DNA of 64,000 nucleotides from assembly GCF_030463565.1 (NCBI RefSeq), contig NC_134643.1:211162583-211226582 (forward strand), given 5' to 3'. The position numbers and the translations under genes are program-made. Each line of letters starts with the position of its first letter. Within the stretch, counting starts at the first letter, position 1. The notes beneath the pieces were generated by a model, which did no database searches, had not been told where the DNA came from, and was given only the letters and a program-made list of their open reading frames with translations. Positions 43,758 to 58,436 of this stretch are shown piece by piece. Source of the DNA: Pelecanus crispus (lineage: Eukaryota; Chordata; Aves; Pelecaniformes; Pelecanidae).

Positions 43758-46700
43758 CAAGAATTCAAAGGAAAATGCAAAAGTTTTTTTGGTGCCCGCC
43801 TGTACACAAACTAATGAGAAAAACAAAGGATTGCATTTTCACTCTTAAGAAAGACTTTACAGTAATTTTTTTTTCCTTTTTTAAGGAAATTTTCTTGTTA
43901 CACGTGATATGGGCATTGAACCACACCTCTTCAGAGACTGAAAGTTGGAGTTCTTGTTTTGAGTCTTATGTTTATAGCATTTATTTCAGAACAATAAAGA
44001 TTCAGATTTGTGACAAAGGCCTAAAAGTGAAGAATGTCCCTTGAATGTGAGTGTGGTGTCTATTTTTAAAACCAAATCTTTAAGATTATCTTTCTCAGAA
44101 GTGCCCTTTGCTATGAATTTTTGAAGACCTTAAAAATGCTTAACTGGCACTGTTGCTTGCTGATGGTGTGATTGTCTTGTGTGACAAACATTAGAAAGAA
44201 TGACTGATTTTTGGGGCCCTGGGTGGGACTGTGCTAATTTGCTTATTAAGTATTGGTCATGGGTTGTGCCACAGTTTTCAGCTCCTTGTGGAGATAAAGG
44301 CCTTAAACTCTTAACTCTTTTGTTTTGTTTTGTTCAGTACCCACCCAGTGGCGCGGCATGTAATGGCAGGCCCTTTTAAAGCAGAAAGGTATAGAGTGTA
44401 TGGCTCTATATGCAGAATGGACAAAAACTAGTTGCCTATACTTCAGATGGTGAACACAGATACTCTTTGGTACAGTAAGGCAGCTTCAGATTTTTATTAC
44501 AATTTAGATTTTGGATTGCTTTGTATAAAAAGTGCAATTTATATTTTAAAAGGGAAAGCTGGAAAGACTTGGTTTCAAGCTTTGCTTCTTACATGTTTTA
44601 GACTGGAAGCATTCACAACATGACTTTTTTTTTATCTCCCTGGATGCTTTTCATAATGTAAGTCAAGAATAGACTATTAAATCACCTACCTTGACCTGTA
44701 TCTAACAGGCTATTAATTTTTACCCTGTTACTCTATGTATTGAGTCCAAGAACTACTGCGATTGCGCTTTTAGGCGCTTGGTATTTGTGGCAACCTTTAA
44801 ATACAGTAGAAGTTTGTCACCCTACCTTCCTGCCCAGGAGGCCCAATGCCACCCTTGAGAAGGAAGGGGATTTCAATGAGTAAATGTGAGAAACCAAAAC
44901 AGCATGAGAGAATGAAGCATTAACTTCTACTTTATTACAGAAATATATTACGTGGACTGTAATAATGCCATGAGACTCAGTCTGATCAAGGCCTCATTGT
45001 GCCAAATATTTCAACAGCTTGAAATAAGAATAGATGATGTAAACTAGGCATGACTTGAAGATCTTTGCCTCAGGGAAATGACTTCTGTTTTGCACATCCC
45101 TTATTCAGACTAACAAGCGCGATTTTTCCTGTCCTTAAGGAAAGCTTTATTTCCAAGGTGAATTTTTTTTTTTTTTTTACAAGGAGGGGGAAGAAAAAAA
45201 AAAGTGTGAGGAGAAATAATAAGTGGGAAAAACCAGTGGTGTGTGCCTGTGCTCTTATTCTGCTAGAGGACCACTCTTGCAACTTAACTCTCCAGACCTG
45301 CTTGCTGTGGGCTGCAGGAAGCAATGCAGTGGTGGTCCGTGGCCTGTTCTGCAAGTCACCCGATAGTGCAGTTGAACCTTAGAAGCTTGGTTCTGCCCAA
45401 GCGAAAAAAAAAAAAGCATTGGGCGGGACACACACCAACAGTTGAGATACTTGGAAGATCTCTGCTTGTACAGTGGCTAGTGTCTATGTGCATGCAAACA
45501 CATGCACTACAGCTGTCCTAAATATTTTTCCACCTTTTCCAAGGGAAGTACTTAATTTCAGACCTCATGTAGGCTACAGCAGTTCTCTTCAATATGTTAC
45601 AAGTTGTCCATTTGCATTGCTGATAGTTCTGATTTCACTCATAACAGAGTGCCTTTCATTTGGAAATTGCCCTGCCCCACAGAAAGTTCATGCCAGAATG
45701 AGATTAACTTCCAGAGTCCCAAGATCTACTGGTAGAGTAAGGTCCTAAGATGCCCAGATAAACATGCACCAACTAACATGTCAAGGGAAGTACTGCTATA
45801 TAGTAAATCTCTGCAGGGGCACTGATTCTGAAATGACTCTCAAATTCACTACAATGACTCTCCTTGCTTAGTATGTTTAGTCCCTGTTATAACTGGGAAA
45901 TTCTCTTTCCAGAAGATTTCAAATACCAGTTAGAAGATGGATATTTTATAGCGTGATTTAAAAAAAAAAAAATTCTTTTTTAGGTAACTGCAAACTGTTG
46001 TGAATTCAATTTAAACCTGTTGGTTTAAACCACCTAGAGGATAGTATTAGAGTCTAACAGTAGGAATGATGCATCTACCAATCCAAGGTGGTCAAGTACT
46101 TACCGTTAAGGTGTAAGACACTATGTGATGTATCATCTGTATCTCTGTTAAGGTTTTATCAGTATTCCTATAATAAATCCATGTTTCAGGGATTTATAGC
46201 TTGGTTGTGTGTGTGATTGAAAATCATCAGTTACTGTAAAACTTTGACTGGGAATGAATGTATTTAAACTACTTAAAATCAATATAGTTTTTCAAATTTG
46301 GATAAAATAGGATTTTAAGTTATGTTTTTGTGCTCAAAACTGCAATCAGATATATTGTTTTAAATGTGAACTAATGGCGTGTACAGTTTCATTGTGAGCT
46401 GATCACTTCTATTAGCTGTCTTTTATTAAATCACCTTACAGCTTACTGTGGATAAGTGCCAAAAGCTGTTTATTTATTTTTTTAATTTTGTGCATGTCCA
46501 CAAGCCAAAACTGAGTTCAGCTAAATGCTTTCTTTAGTCTTTGAACTTTAATTTTGCTTTGCTCAGGTGCATGTCAGTCTATTGAATTAAAAAAAAAAAG
46601 TGTCACTTTATTTTTCAGTATTCTAAGATGAAAGTTCACAGGTGAAATATGCTGCCACAGTTATGACAAATAATAAAATTGAAGGTGAAATGTCTTCCAA

Positions 46701-48692
46701 AACTAAATGACAGTGATGTCTATCTTGATGTTATAAACTTCACTTTAATCTCACTTTAATTTCTTGATATTAATTCTTCCTAACATAACTAATTTTTTTT
46801 TCTAGTTTTCTTAGACAACTATCAGTTTTGGTTTTTAAATCTGAAAATGCCCACCTGATCATAGAAAAAGCCATACTGGTAGATTGGAATGTAATATTTC
46901 TTCTATGTAAAAATGTGATCTTGAATTAAACAGTCATGTACGTTTATCTATGTCTTTAACTGTATATGTAGTTTTGATCCAATTTATATTTACTGTTTAA
47001 ACATCTAATTCTTTACTAATGGCTGTAATTTCACATTTCTATATAGTGGAATTTGAATTTTGCATTTGAGATTACTATGGATACAGGCTTGGTACCAATC
47101 ACACATGGCCCGAGCGGGGGCGCTGTGGTCTGTATTTCCATTGTTAAGGTTTTTTTGTATCTCTCAAAAGCTTTGAGCTGATATATTGATATTGACTGCA
47201 CAAAAATTGAAAAAGGGACCATAAGTTTAATGTTTCTGATGTTTTGTTCATTTTTTTAAGCTAGTGAACAGTTCTTTCAATGTAATATGTACAAACTTGT
47301 ACAGGTTTAGCTTTGTTAAATATGACGAATAAAACGGTATGTAACAGGGCAGAAAACTTTTTTTTTGTCACGCTGCCTCTTTTAATTTTTTCTTTTGTGT
47401 ATGTATAATTGTTCTTAAAATCACTGAGAGACTTAATTCCAGCAAAATGGATCAGTCTAATTTCTAACTTAACCTTGCTGAATAATTTCTTTGCTCCCGT
47501 GTGCACACATAGAAAATAGAATTTGATCTCAACTGGGAGTGACAGCAAACACCATTCTTGATTATATCCCATGTTATTAGGTGCTGATAGAATGTAATGG
47601 TCCTGGTAATTAACTGTCATGAATTATTCATTGGATGAACACCGTTCCAAGAACCTGTTGCAATGCATGTGAATGAAGAGTGAGCTTTTCTCTCTTCCCC
47701 AGGCAGCTTCTCTTCCCTGCACACACCCTGCCCCCGCCCCCCAGCATATTTCTTGAGGCACTTGTCTGTTTTTAGGAAAGGACTTGGTGTTTTCTAATGT
47801 ACTCTTCCATAGGGTCTTTCAGAGCCCATTACAGAAAGGATCAAAGCCAGCATCCCATCATATGTTTGAGTAAGTGACACTGTTTTCCTTGCACATACAG
47901 CTTGTTCCACTCTTGACACTTTCTAGTCGTTCAGGTCCGATGCCATATCTGCGTCAGGACGGTCTTCTCTCCCAAAGATCGTAAGTGTCTCTCAGAGCTA
48001 AGGCAATGCCCGTTTGCTGTCTCCATAGTTCCACTTTGTCTTCTTTTGATAATGAAGTTCCCAATGCCTTCCTGAGTCAGTAGGATGTTTGCAGAGTTAT
48101 GCAGCCAGGCATCTCATTTCTAATATCTACAAGTGATGGCAGCAGTTCTGCTACTTTACCCTTGTCTTCTGTATTACCATTCTGTATTTCTGTCTCTGTG
48201 GGAAAGGATACTCTAGTGTTAGGTAGGCGTATTAAAGACTGAATGTGTACTGCAAGGCAGTGTTGCCTAGTGTTATCTTAACTTTTGGTTTTAAACCACT
48301 GCCAGGCTTGTCACCAAAATGAAATTAGTTTCTCAGATTTGTATATCACTTCACCCAGACTCTAAACTTTAATCTTGCTTCTGTTTTTATCTTGGCTAAT
48401 CAGAGTATGGCATTCCCTATATATTGGGATCTCCGTAGCTTTCTTTTCTTCCCCTCCCCCACATAGTGACTGACCTTAATAACAACGACATAGGATGAAA
48501 GTTACTGAGTCTGTTTCACAGGCCTTACAGTGGACAGACTTTTATCTTAATGAGCGAAGTACTATTTCTTTATCCAGGTTGGTTCCAACATATTTCTATT
48601 AAATAACTTGCTACTTCATAAGCTATTAAAATGTTATGGTTGTATCCTGTTCCTCTAGAAATGACGCCTGTTGATAAAGATTCTTTAAACAC
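43758..48692. other. DCUN1D5 3' UTR and 3' flank
   Basis: AT-rich with several AATAAA hexamers and A/T runs (45165-45200, 45407-45416). The mature 3' end is uncertain. No coding frame with recognisable similarity. Confidence 0.5.
43993..43998 (+). other. Candidate proximal polyadenylation signal of DCUN1D5
   Basis: AATAAA about 236 bases after the stop codon, followed by a GT/T-rich stretch at 44045-44066 fitting a downstream element. Other AATAAA hexamers occur further out, for example 47328-47333, so a longer 3' UTR is possible. Confidence 0.5.
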
Positions 48693-49266
48693 TGTCCTGG
48701 TTTCGGCTGGGATAGAGTTAATTTTCTTCCTAGCAGCAGGCATAGTGCTGTGGTTTGGATTTAGTAGGAGAAGAATGTTGATAACATGCTGATGTTTTTA
48801 GTTGTTGCTGAGTACTGCTTATGCTAGTCAAGGACTTTTTCAGCTTCCCATGCTCTGCCAGGCACACAAGAAACTGGGAGGGGGCAGCCAGAATAGTTGA
48901 TCCAAACTGACCAAAGGGCTATTCCATACCATATGACGTCATGCTCAGTATAGAAACTGGGGGGGGGGGGGGTGGCCAGGGAGCAGCGATCGCTGCTCGG
49001 GAACTGTCTGGGTATCGGTCGGCGGGTGGTGAGCAATTGCATTGTGCATCACTTGCTTCGTGTATCATTATTATTATTATCATTATTATACTGTTACTAT
49101 TAGCATTACTATTTTACTTTATTTCAATTATTAAACTGTTCTTATCTCAGCCCAGGAGTGTTTCTCACTCTTACTCCTCCGATTCTCTCCCCCATCCCAT
49201 CGGGGTAGGGGGAGTGAGCGAGCGGCTGCGTGGTGCTTAGTTGCTGGCTGGGGCTAAACCACAACA
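48693..49266 (+). mobile_element. Solo LTR (endogenous retrovirus) downstream of DCUN1D5
   Basis: 574 bases, same family as 15347-15914 with few differences. Starts TGTCCTGG, ends ACAACA, and is flanked by perfect AACAC duplications at 48688-48692 and 49267-49271. The TATA box is changed to TATAGAAA and followed by a long G run at 48959-48971, then an ATT-rich tract. No coding sequence. Confidence 0.9.
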
Positions 49267-51087
49267 AACACATAAAATGTTTCAGCTGCTTAAATTAAAC
49301 TTCTTCCCTAACTTTGACAATTTAAGAAAAAAAAAAATCACTTTGGGTTTTGTTCATATACGTATTTTTATCAGCTCAGTAGCTAATTATAAAATAATTT
49401 AAAGTTATTTTTGGCTGATTTAAATTCTAGCTAATATACAACTTAGTTTTTTCCTAATTGTTTTCAGAATTAATTTATTTGATGGTAGTGAATTAAAGGG
49501 CTAGAACATAGTATTGCCAGCTAGTTTAATTTTTTCTGATAATAGCACTGAGGTGATTCTTTATAATTTTTGAAATATTAGAGTATTTCAGAAAAGTTTA
49601 CTGTGCCTGTTATAGTAATTTAAATTATAATAAAATGAAATGGTAGATGTGACTTGTAGCCTGCTAACTATTACAGGCTCAACATGATATTTTTTGCATT
49701 CAAAATCAGTTAACTCTAAATCAGTTTTTCTAATGAAAGTGGAAATATTATCCTATGAGGTAATGCCTCTCTAATTAAAATGTATAAAGAAATATGGTAA
49801 ACTTCAACAGCTAATATTACATCCTCATCTAGCTGCTCAACATATTTCAATTTGAACATGGAAAAACTGTTAGGGCACTCGAATAAATGATTTGGAACAC
49901 ATCTGAAATAAATCATTATTAAGCCATGAGAAACATAATAACTTTATTTTTTTGCAGATTACAGCAACAATAGGAAGAGGAACATTAGTTATAGAAAAAG
50001 TAGGTCCTCTGCATACCTGGCACATGCTTCCGAGTTATGCTTTTGCATAGTGGTTTGAAGTATTGATGCTACTTGCATGGATCTACAAAACAAAACGGTT
50101 TATTCTGTCATGTGTGTTTGATGTTTGCATCAGGGCTGAGTCGTAATACAAAGCAAAGACTAGCGCTGGAGTTGCAAGGGCTGGGCATGGGTCATGACAC
50201 TCTGATTTTGCCATGATGTGAAATGGAAATATTCGTGGCACACAGGGGAAAGAATAGGAAATATATCTGAAAATAAATACAGTCATATCCTACCACTTTT
50301 CCCTTTATTTCCATGCATACTGGTTTAACCAGGGGAATGTCCTGTCCCTCTTTCAGACTTGTGGTCTGTATACATGCACACACATTTTTATATATAAAAC
50401 TAAATATACAAATGTTTCCCATCTGGTGTTAAAACTGGTAGAAACTGCCCAGAAAGAGTTTGAAGGTGAAAGGAGGTTCAGTTCTCCTCAGCTTTCCTAT
50501 AGCATATGTACATTTTGGGGACTGTGGAGGTGGCTGGTCACCTTTCTGTCCGATGCAAATCTCCTTCAATGGTGGTTTTTCTGCATTTGAATGGTTCTGT
50601 CCTAGGAGACAGTTTAAAGTTTTGATAGTGAAATGCTGTTCCCTTCCTGAATCTTCAGTAGGCTTATTCAAGACCCATTGACTTTAATTATATGGTTTGG
50701 GTTTTGTTGTTTTGGGGTTTTTTTTTTCTGCCGGTATGGTGATTACTGGCTTACAGAATGAATACTCTACTGTGGAAAAATGTCCTCGTAGAATTGGAGA
50801 TGCCAAACCTAACAATGTTCATGGGAAGACAATAATTATTACTGACACTTGAGTGAACCACCAGGATATTTATGTGCCAAGGCCTACCCTTTTCCAGTGT
50901 TTCTGACTTTTTTTTAATGTTTATGGAACTGTGATTTTAGGTCATGAATTAAATCACACAAGGATGTTGCTGTGCTTATGCTGTACAACTGACTATATGC
51001 TGTACTGAAGTTCATTACAATGTGTAATTCTTAAATGAAATGCTTATGACTTTAACGGTGTAGGGTGTTACAGTTTGTGGAGCTTAG
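49267..51087. other. Intergenic sequence between solo LTR and CR1
   Basis: AT-rich; no gene, RNA or repeat family recognised. Confidence 0.5.
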
Positions 51088-53135
51088 AATCAGACTCATT
51101 TAGGTTTGAAAAGACCCTTAAGATCATCAAGTCTAACCATTAACCTAACGCTTCCAAGTCCACCACTAAACCAGGTCCCTAAATGCCACGTCTACACATC
51201 TTTTAAATACCTCCAGGGATGGGGACTCAACCGCTTCCCTGGGCAGCCTGTTCCAATGCTTGACAAACCTTTCCGTGAAGAAATTCTTCCTAATATCCAG
51301 TCTAAACCTCCCCTGGCGCAGCTTGAGGCTGTTTCCTCTCGTCCTACCGCTAACTACTTGGGAGAAGAGACCAACACCCACCTCACTACAACCTCCTTTC
51401 AGGGAGTTGTAGAGAGCGATAAGGTCTCCCCTCAGCCTCCTCTTCTCCAGGCTAAACAACCCCAGTTCCCTCAGCCGCTCCTCATAAGGCCTGTGCTCCA
51501 GACCCTTCACCAGCCTTGTTGCCCTTCTCTGGACACGCTCCAGCACCTCAATGTCTTTCTTGTAGTGAGGGGCCCAAAACTGGACACAGTATTCCAGGTG
51601 CGGCCTCACCAGTGCTGAGTACAGGGGCACAATCACCTCCCTGCTCCTGCCGGCCACACTATTCCTGATACAAGCCAGGATGCTGTTGGCCTTCTTGGCC
51701 ACCTGGGTGCACTGCTGGCTCATGTTCGGCCAGCTGTTGTCCAACACCCCCAGGACCTTTTCCAGCCAGGCAGCTTTCCAGCCACTCTTCCCCAAGCCTG
51801 TAGCGTTGCATGGGGTTGTTGTGACCCAAGTGCAGGACCCGGCACTTGGCCTTGTTGAACCTCATACAGTTGGCCTCGGCCCATCGGTCCAGCCTGTCCA
51901 GGTCCCTCTGCAGGGCCATCCTACCCTCCAGCAGATCAACACTCCCACCCAACTTGGTGTCATCTGCAAACTTACTGAGGGTGCACTCAATCCCCTCATC
52001 CAGATCATTGATAAAGATATTAAACAGAACCGGCCCCAATACTGAGCCCTGAGGAACACCGCTTGTGACCGGTCACCAACTGTATTTAACTCCATTCACC
52101 ACCACTCATTGGGCCCAGCCATCCAGCCAGTTTTTTACCCAGCAAAGCGTACACCCATCCAGGCCATGAGTAGCCAGTTTCTCTAGGAGAATGCTGTAGT
52201 AAACGGTGTCAAAGACTTTATTAAAGTCTAGGTAGACAACATCCACAGCCTTTCCCTCATCCACTAAGTGGCTTACCTTGTCATAGAAGGAGATCAGGTT
52301 GGTCAAGCAGGACCTGCGTTTGATAAACCCATGCTGACTGGGCCTGATCGCCTGGTTGTCCTGTACGTGCCATGTGATTACACTCAAGATGATCTGCTCC
52401 GTAACCTTCCCTCGCACTGAGGTCAGACTGACAGGCCTGTAGTTCCCCAGATCCTCCTTCTGGCCCGTCTTGTAGATGCTAACCTCCAGTCAACTGGGAC
52501 CCCCCTGGTTAGCCAGGAGTGCTGGCAAATGATGGAAAGTGGCTTGGTGAGCACTTCCACCAGCTCCCTCAGTAGCCATGGGTGGATCCCATCCAGCTCC
52601 ATAGACTTGTGTGCATCTAAGTGGTGTGGCAGGTTGCTAACCATTTCCCCTTGGATTATAGGGGCTTCATTCTGCTTCCCATCCCTGTCTTCTAGCTCAG
52701 GGGGCTGGGTACCCAGAGAACGACTGGTCTTACTATTAAAGACTGAGACAAAGGCAGCATTGAGTACCTGGGCCTTTTCCTCATCCTTTGTCCCTATGTT
52801 CCCCCCCACATCCAATAAAATAGAGATTCTCATTAGCCCTTCTTTTGTTGCTAATGTATATAGTCTTTTATTTATATAGTCTATAATTGTCTTTTACAGC
52901 AGTAGCCAGATTAAGTTCTAGTTGGGCTTTGTCCGTTCTAATTTTCTCCCTGCATAACCTCACGACATCTTTGTAGTCCTCCTGAGACGCCTGCCCCTTC
53001 TTCCAAAGGTCATAAACTGTCCTTTTTTTCCCCGAGTTCCAGCCAAAGCTCTCTGTTCAGCCAGGCTGGTCTTCTTCCCCCCCGACTCGTATTTCAGCAC
53101 ATGGGGATGGCCTGCTCCTGAGCCTTTTGAGATAT
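51088..53135 (-). mobile_element. CR1 LINE, longest copy in the window
   Basis: Minus-strand copy of about 2 kb running from the 3' tail (TTTAGGTTTGAAAAGACCC) back to the linker before the reverse transcriptase. Pieces in order: a degraded linker (52833-52423, MELDGIHPWLLRELVEVLTK), the palm (52417-52106, SQHGFIKRRSCLTNLISFYD), FADDTKLGG (52039-51659) and the C-terminal part (51795-51166). Several frameshifts and stops separate them. The endonuclease domain is absent (5' truncation). Confidence 0.92.
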
Positions 53136-56100
53136 ATGTTCATATATTTTTGCAACGTAGTGAGTATGATGCATAGCTCAATGGAAAATCAGTGGTTTCT
53201 GAAGTCATGGGGAAGCATCTTAAGTGTCAGTAGCTATTTGTAAGCAGTGAATAAGCTTCAAAACACAGTATCATCTGCTATTTTATTTTTTGATGCTCAT
53301 TTTAATTTCCTAAAGGATCACCATTCATCAGGGAACATGTTCATAGTCCTTGTTTAATAACAGAGGAATATTCTTTTTCTATTAATTTGAGAGTTTTGGG
53401 GGGGCAGCTAGTGTACTAGCATGTAAGGCTTCAGTTTCATTGTTCTAGGTACTATGTTGTTAATAAAACTTTTGTCCCAGCCTAATGACATTACTGTCCT
53501 ACAAATAAATACTGTGCTTATGCTTTGCATAGTACTTGTCTTTTAACTAGAACATTCCTGCAATCACAATATTAAATATTTTTCCATTTAAGTACATCAT
53601 CTATAGTTGCTCAATATTCCTTAAAAATGTAATTAAACCAATAACTTGTTTTCTAGTATTAATCTTATCAGTGCAAGACAGAAAATCACCTCATTCACAT
53701 TTATTACATTGTTTATGCGTTTCTTGAATGTTTTGGCCTTCTTTACCTCAAAACTTTGATTTGTGTTAGCATAGTTTGAGTTCACCAGTGATGATTCCAA
53801 TCAATTTGTATGACTATTTTGGATAAATTTTGCCCTTTGGAAGTAAATAACAGGGACCCAGTTCTCCAAACGCACTTAAGATTTCATCCTTACAGAAATT
53901 AGTTTCCTGATGATTGACAAGACATTTATTTTAGGCCCTTCTAACTTAGATTTTATAATGGTTCATCCCTGAATTTTCCACCATCCCTGAAGTAGTGGCT
54001 GCCTTGACTACAACAGAAGCAGTAAATACTAATTGCTAAGCTTCTGCTGCTTTGAAATACCAAGTAGAAGACAGAGGAAGCTCTCACATTTAGGTTGCAT
54101 TGCAGGCCAGGTTTATGTGTACATCACTTGGGCTACTGTTTGAAACAGGTGTGAAGTTGGCTGTAGTTCTTTTAAGTAAGTCCATTTTGTTATATTGCAG
54201 TGAGAAATGAAGATTGCCACCATACATTATGCAACATCGTCATAGATTTAGAAATGGTGGAGCATAGTAAGGCACAGAGAAATAGAAGCATCAGGTAGTG
54301 TCTGAGATGCTTAGCTTTTGGTTGGTGTAGTTCATTATGCAAACAAAATTATCTGGTCTGAACTTTCAGATTCTGGATGTTTCCTTATGCAGATGTCTAA
54401 CATGCTACACAGGGGCCCTGCTTTTAAGAAGATTTGAATATTGGAAAATGCTGGTTCTTTTCCTTTGCAACAATGTAACCCCTTGATAGTATTCTGGTGG
54501 CTGCTAGGAAGAGGAAACCATTTAATTGCTGGATGTTTCCCAACTGTAAGAGAGTCCACAGGAGGCATAGGACCAGTGGACTCCTATTCCTCTCTTGCAC
54601 GTTTGTTAGAGATGTCATGCTGGACATCAGGAGCAGATGTACTTTGGCTGTCCCCAGCCACATGTGACCCCCCAGAGACAATCAGTTTCTGACAGACTTG
54701 ATCTGGAGTAAGGAATTGGTAAGTGATGCTCCCAACAAAAGTTTCCTGAAATCTTTGTGTTATGGAAATGTGACACACCAATGCTTGGTAGCTAATTTGA
54801 AAGGAAAAACATTACAACAGCCATTTCAAATCTAAACGAAGCAGGACTAGATTTAACCAGCTTTAATAGATTTAATTTGTGGCCTGAAATTGCCTTTTTG
54901 CAATTCAGAAAGCCCCAATTACTTTGGTTTTGCTGAGTTAGCTCTATGAGGTTTCAACTGGAAATATTTCCATGCAATATACAACACATTTTGTAAACAA
55001 GGAAGTGATTGTGGTTTTACGTAACAATGTAGTGCCAGTAAAATGTGGTTGGGAATAGATAGAATTTCTGGACATAAAAACATATCTTTTGTTATCAGAG
55101 GATGGCTTACATGGTTGCTTTATTTAACACTGCTACTCTGCTTTTAGAAGGACTTTTTACATCACTCCGTTGAACTGAATTTTGCAAGTGCTCATCAGTG
55201 TGAACAAGAGTTGCACAGGTGTGTCCTTTGAAATCAATGAGTCGATGCTCTATGTCCCACCAATACACAGAAGGTGAGCAACTGATACTAACCAAAATTT
55301 TAGAGCAGCAGTATATAAATGGACATAGAAATTCCCAGATAACTATTTTCTTCTGCTCTTCCATTGCTAATGGTAAAGCTGGCAGTGTCACCAACACCAG
55401 TGGCAGCACTGCGCTAGGAGTGCAGCAGTGGAAAGCTTACTGCCAGCGAAGCACCAGCGTTGTTCTTTTAGCCACTTGCACAGGCTTTGCAGTATGCCGA
55501 GAGGTGCAGACCATCACAGCCAAACAACCAGAGATCTCTGAGCCGTGTCACGGAAGATAATTTAAGTTTGTCTGCATTATACCTCAGTCACAGTGACTGC
55601 AGCCCAGAGATGCCGTACTAGGCATCTGGGAACAGCTCTCCAGTGCATGTGGTTTCCATTTCAAAAGGATTTATGAATTGGTTCCTGTTAAAACATGATT
55701 AGATAACTTAATCTCACTGTTTTCTTCTTATTCCAAAGATACTAAATAGATGTTTTTAATGTTTCTGAATGTTAATACAAATGCTAAGCACATCAATACT
55801 AGAAGATGCTCGGTTTGAAGATCTCGCACTAAATAAACTTATTAAATATAGCCAAAAGAGAAGTCTGATAAATCTGTGACACACTGTGAGGTAAGATGTG
55901 TTTCATCATCTAAATGCATAGAACTTTATATGCACAGAAGAAAATAAACAGGTTTGTGCTAAAGGTTACTATATTTTGGACTTAGATGAGCACTTACAGA
56001 ATGCCTGTCATGTACTGATCTAAAAGCACTTTATTAATGAGTAAAACTTCACTGTGCACAGTATTGTAGCTACAAAATTATTTTCCATTTAATAGACTGA

Positions 56101-58436
56101 TGTGCCAGACGTTACAGGGCTAGTCACTGGCATATCAGGATTCTGTACTGCTCACCTGCTTTACTAACCTTTACAGTCTTGCCAAAGCTTCTGAGGGTTT
56201 TATGCCTTCAGGAAGCAGAATTTGATGGACTTTGACCCAGTTGTATGGGTGGAATTCCTGCTGCATGTGTATCTACTATTCTGTAGCCCTCATCACCATT
56301 CAACGTGATTTTACCTAAGGATAAAGTAGCAATTGTGGCCAGAAATTTATGTTTATTGGCTTACCTTTTCAACAAGCAGAGGAGAGCTTTGCATTTTACA
56401 TATTTGCCAGTACATTTTGCCCCCAAATCGTATGTGCTTGCTGTTGTTACTAAATGTCCCTTTTCGGTACAAACATTGCAGCGTTTGCCGTTTATGGCCA
56501 AACTGTAGTGAATTAGCAATAAGTCAAAAAAGTAAATTTACAGTTTTATACAAACACAACTTCAGACAAGTTTGTAGACAAAGGGTAGAAATGACACAAA
56601 CAAGAAATCCGTGGTCCCTCTGTCCCTTCCTACCCTGCTTCCTTCCTTTGTAATTGTGTATCTTTCAGGTATATGAATGGAAAAATCCTGAAGAAAAATT
56701 TCAGACAAATGAAATTAAGAGAAACTATGACTAGAGGCAAAAAAGATAATTATCGTTTTACTGAATAATTTGGTTGGAAAATAATGTAGCTGGAAGCTAA
56801 GCTTCAGAAACAAAGTGCAGTGAACTAAAGCTACAATATTGCAATGCATAGTATCGATGAGTGTTGTAAACATCTTGGAGAAGTTATGCTTGTATAGTTA
56901 AAATTAGAATCATGTTTTTCTTCCTAGTTTCAATAAAAGACATTAGAGGATCAATGTCTTTCAAAGAAATACTTAAATTCAACTGCTGTCAAAGTCAAAT
57001 GTTTCTCTTTCTTCAGAATTACACCTTGGATCTAATATTTCTCAATCTTTCTCTACATAAAGAATCCAATGGAAAAAGGGTTGTACAAAACAAGAACACA
57101 GTAATGGTTTCTCACCTAGGTAACATGATTAAATCTAACTCTGAAAATCTGCTAGATATAGTTCAAGCAAAGTTATCTGGTACAAGAGACTGAGAGCAGA
57201 CAGGAGTATTAATAAATCAGTATTTGGAAGAATATCGAAACAATTGGTTTCTAGCTACAGCAAGTAAAAAAAAAAAATCCCGCCAAAAATTTTGAACTAA
57301 GACTGTATTATAAATGTGTTAAAGTATTTCAGGCTTCCACCGGTGGCATTGACTCTGAAGTATCATTTCAAAATTATTTTTAAAAAATGAAATGAGAGAC
57401 CTGTTAAGCTGAACCAAAATAGAAGTTTTTGTTCTGAAATAATGGCTTTCCCTCTTTTTAAACTATGAATTCAAAATTTGTGCAAAGAATTTTTTTTTTT
57501 AATCTGAGTGTATTACAAAAGACATTAACTAGGTTTAATACAACTATGCTGCCTTCTACAATAGGCCTTTATTATGTCTGCCATCAGTGCAACCTACTGT
57601 TGTGACCAAATTAGAAATAATCATCTCCCTGCTCTCTCCTATTTTTTTACTTCAGAGAGAATGCGCCATGTTTTAGAATACTAAAATGTAACAGGTCATT
57701 TTCAGTTTTAACCCAGAGGGAGGATTTGGAACTTTAAACAGTGCAGCTTAGCAAGTTGACCTTTAGGTAAATCTAACCAGAAAAGTTGCAGTGAATGCTC
57801 ATCTGCTGATTAAAGAATGTGCATTTAACAAACATCTTGCATATGCTGCAGTACAGCAGCACAATTTGCCTGTTTGTGTTTTTTAAACTAAGATCAATTT
57901 CATTAACAATTAGACTCACACCTGAATTCTGATCCACAGAATGTCTTAATAGGACAAGAGCCCATCTGTCTTTAGGACTGTCTCCTTGCAAAATACATCA
58001 CAGAAAATGAGTGATGGCTAACAACAGTCCTGCTACACACTCCAAGAAACCAATGTCAGAGACTTATCAGCAGGGCTAAGATTTTAAAATACTATTTTCA
58101 AAAGAGATCTGGGAATGCTGTCTTCAGGTTATCATGGACATGCAGGTATACCTAAAATCGCAGATACAGAAATATAGTTGGAGCAATATTCTTAAAGTCC
58201 ACTTCTAAATGTGTTAATGCAACACATGCACAAAGTACAGCTAACTATGCAATTGATACGGAAAAATGTAGAGGCTGAGAGACGTTCTGCAGAGTGAGGT
58301 TACTACTGAGAAAGAGTAGCTTTGCATAAACATTGGGCTGTACCCCCACAGAAATCCTTTCAAAGAAAAAAGGAAGAAATACTACTTCACAGTATTTACA
58401 ATCATGAGATTTTAATACCTCTTTCTAGCTCTTTAA
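53136..58436. other. Intergenic sequence
   Basis: No recognisable exon or repeat. Frames such as 55219-55560 (+) and 55107-55409 (-) overlap on opposite strands and show no known motif. Confidence 0.5.

Noticed and set aside
55107-55560. Opposite-strand frames of 100 and 113 codons
   Set aside because: Mutually overlapping, no known motif; likely chance.
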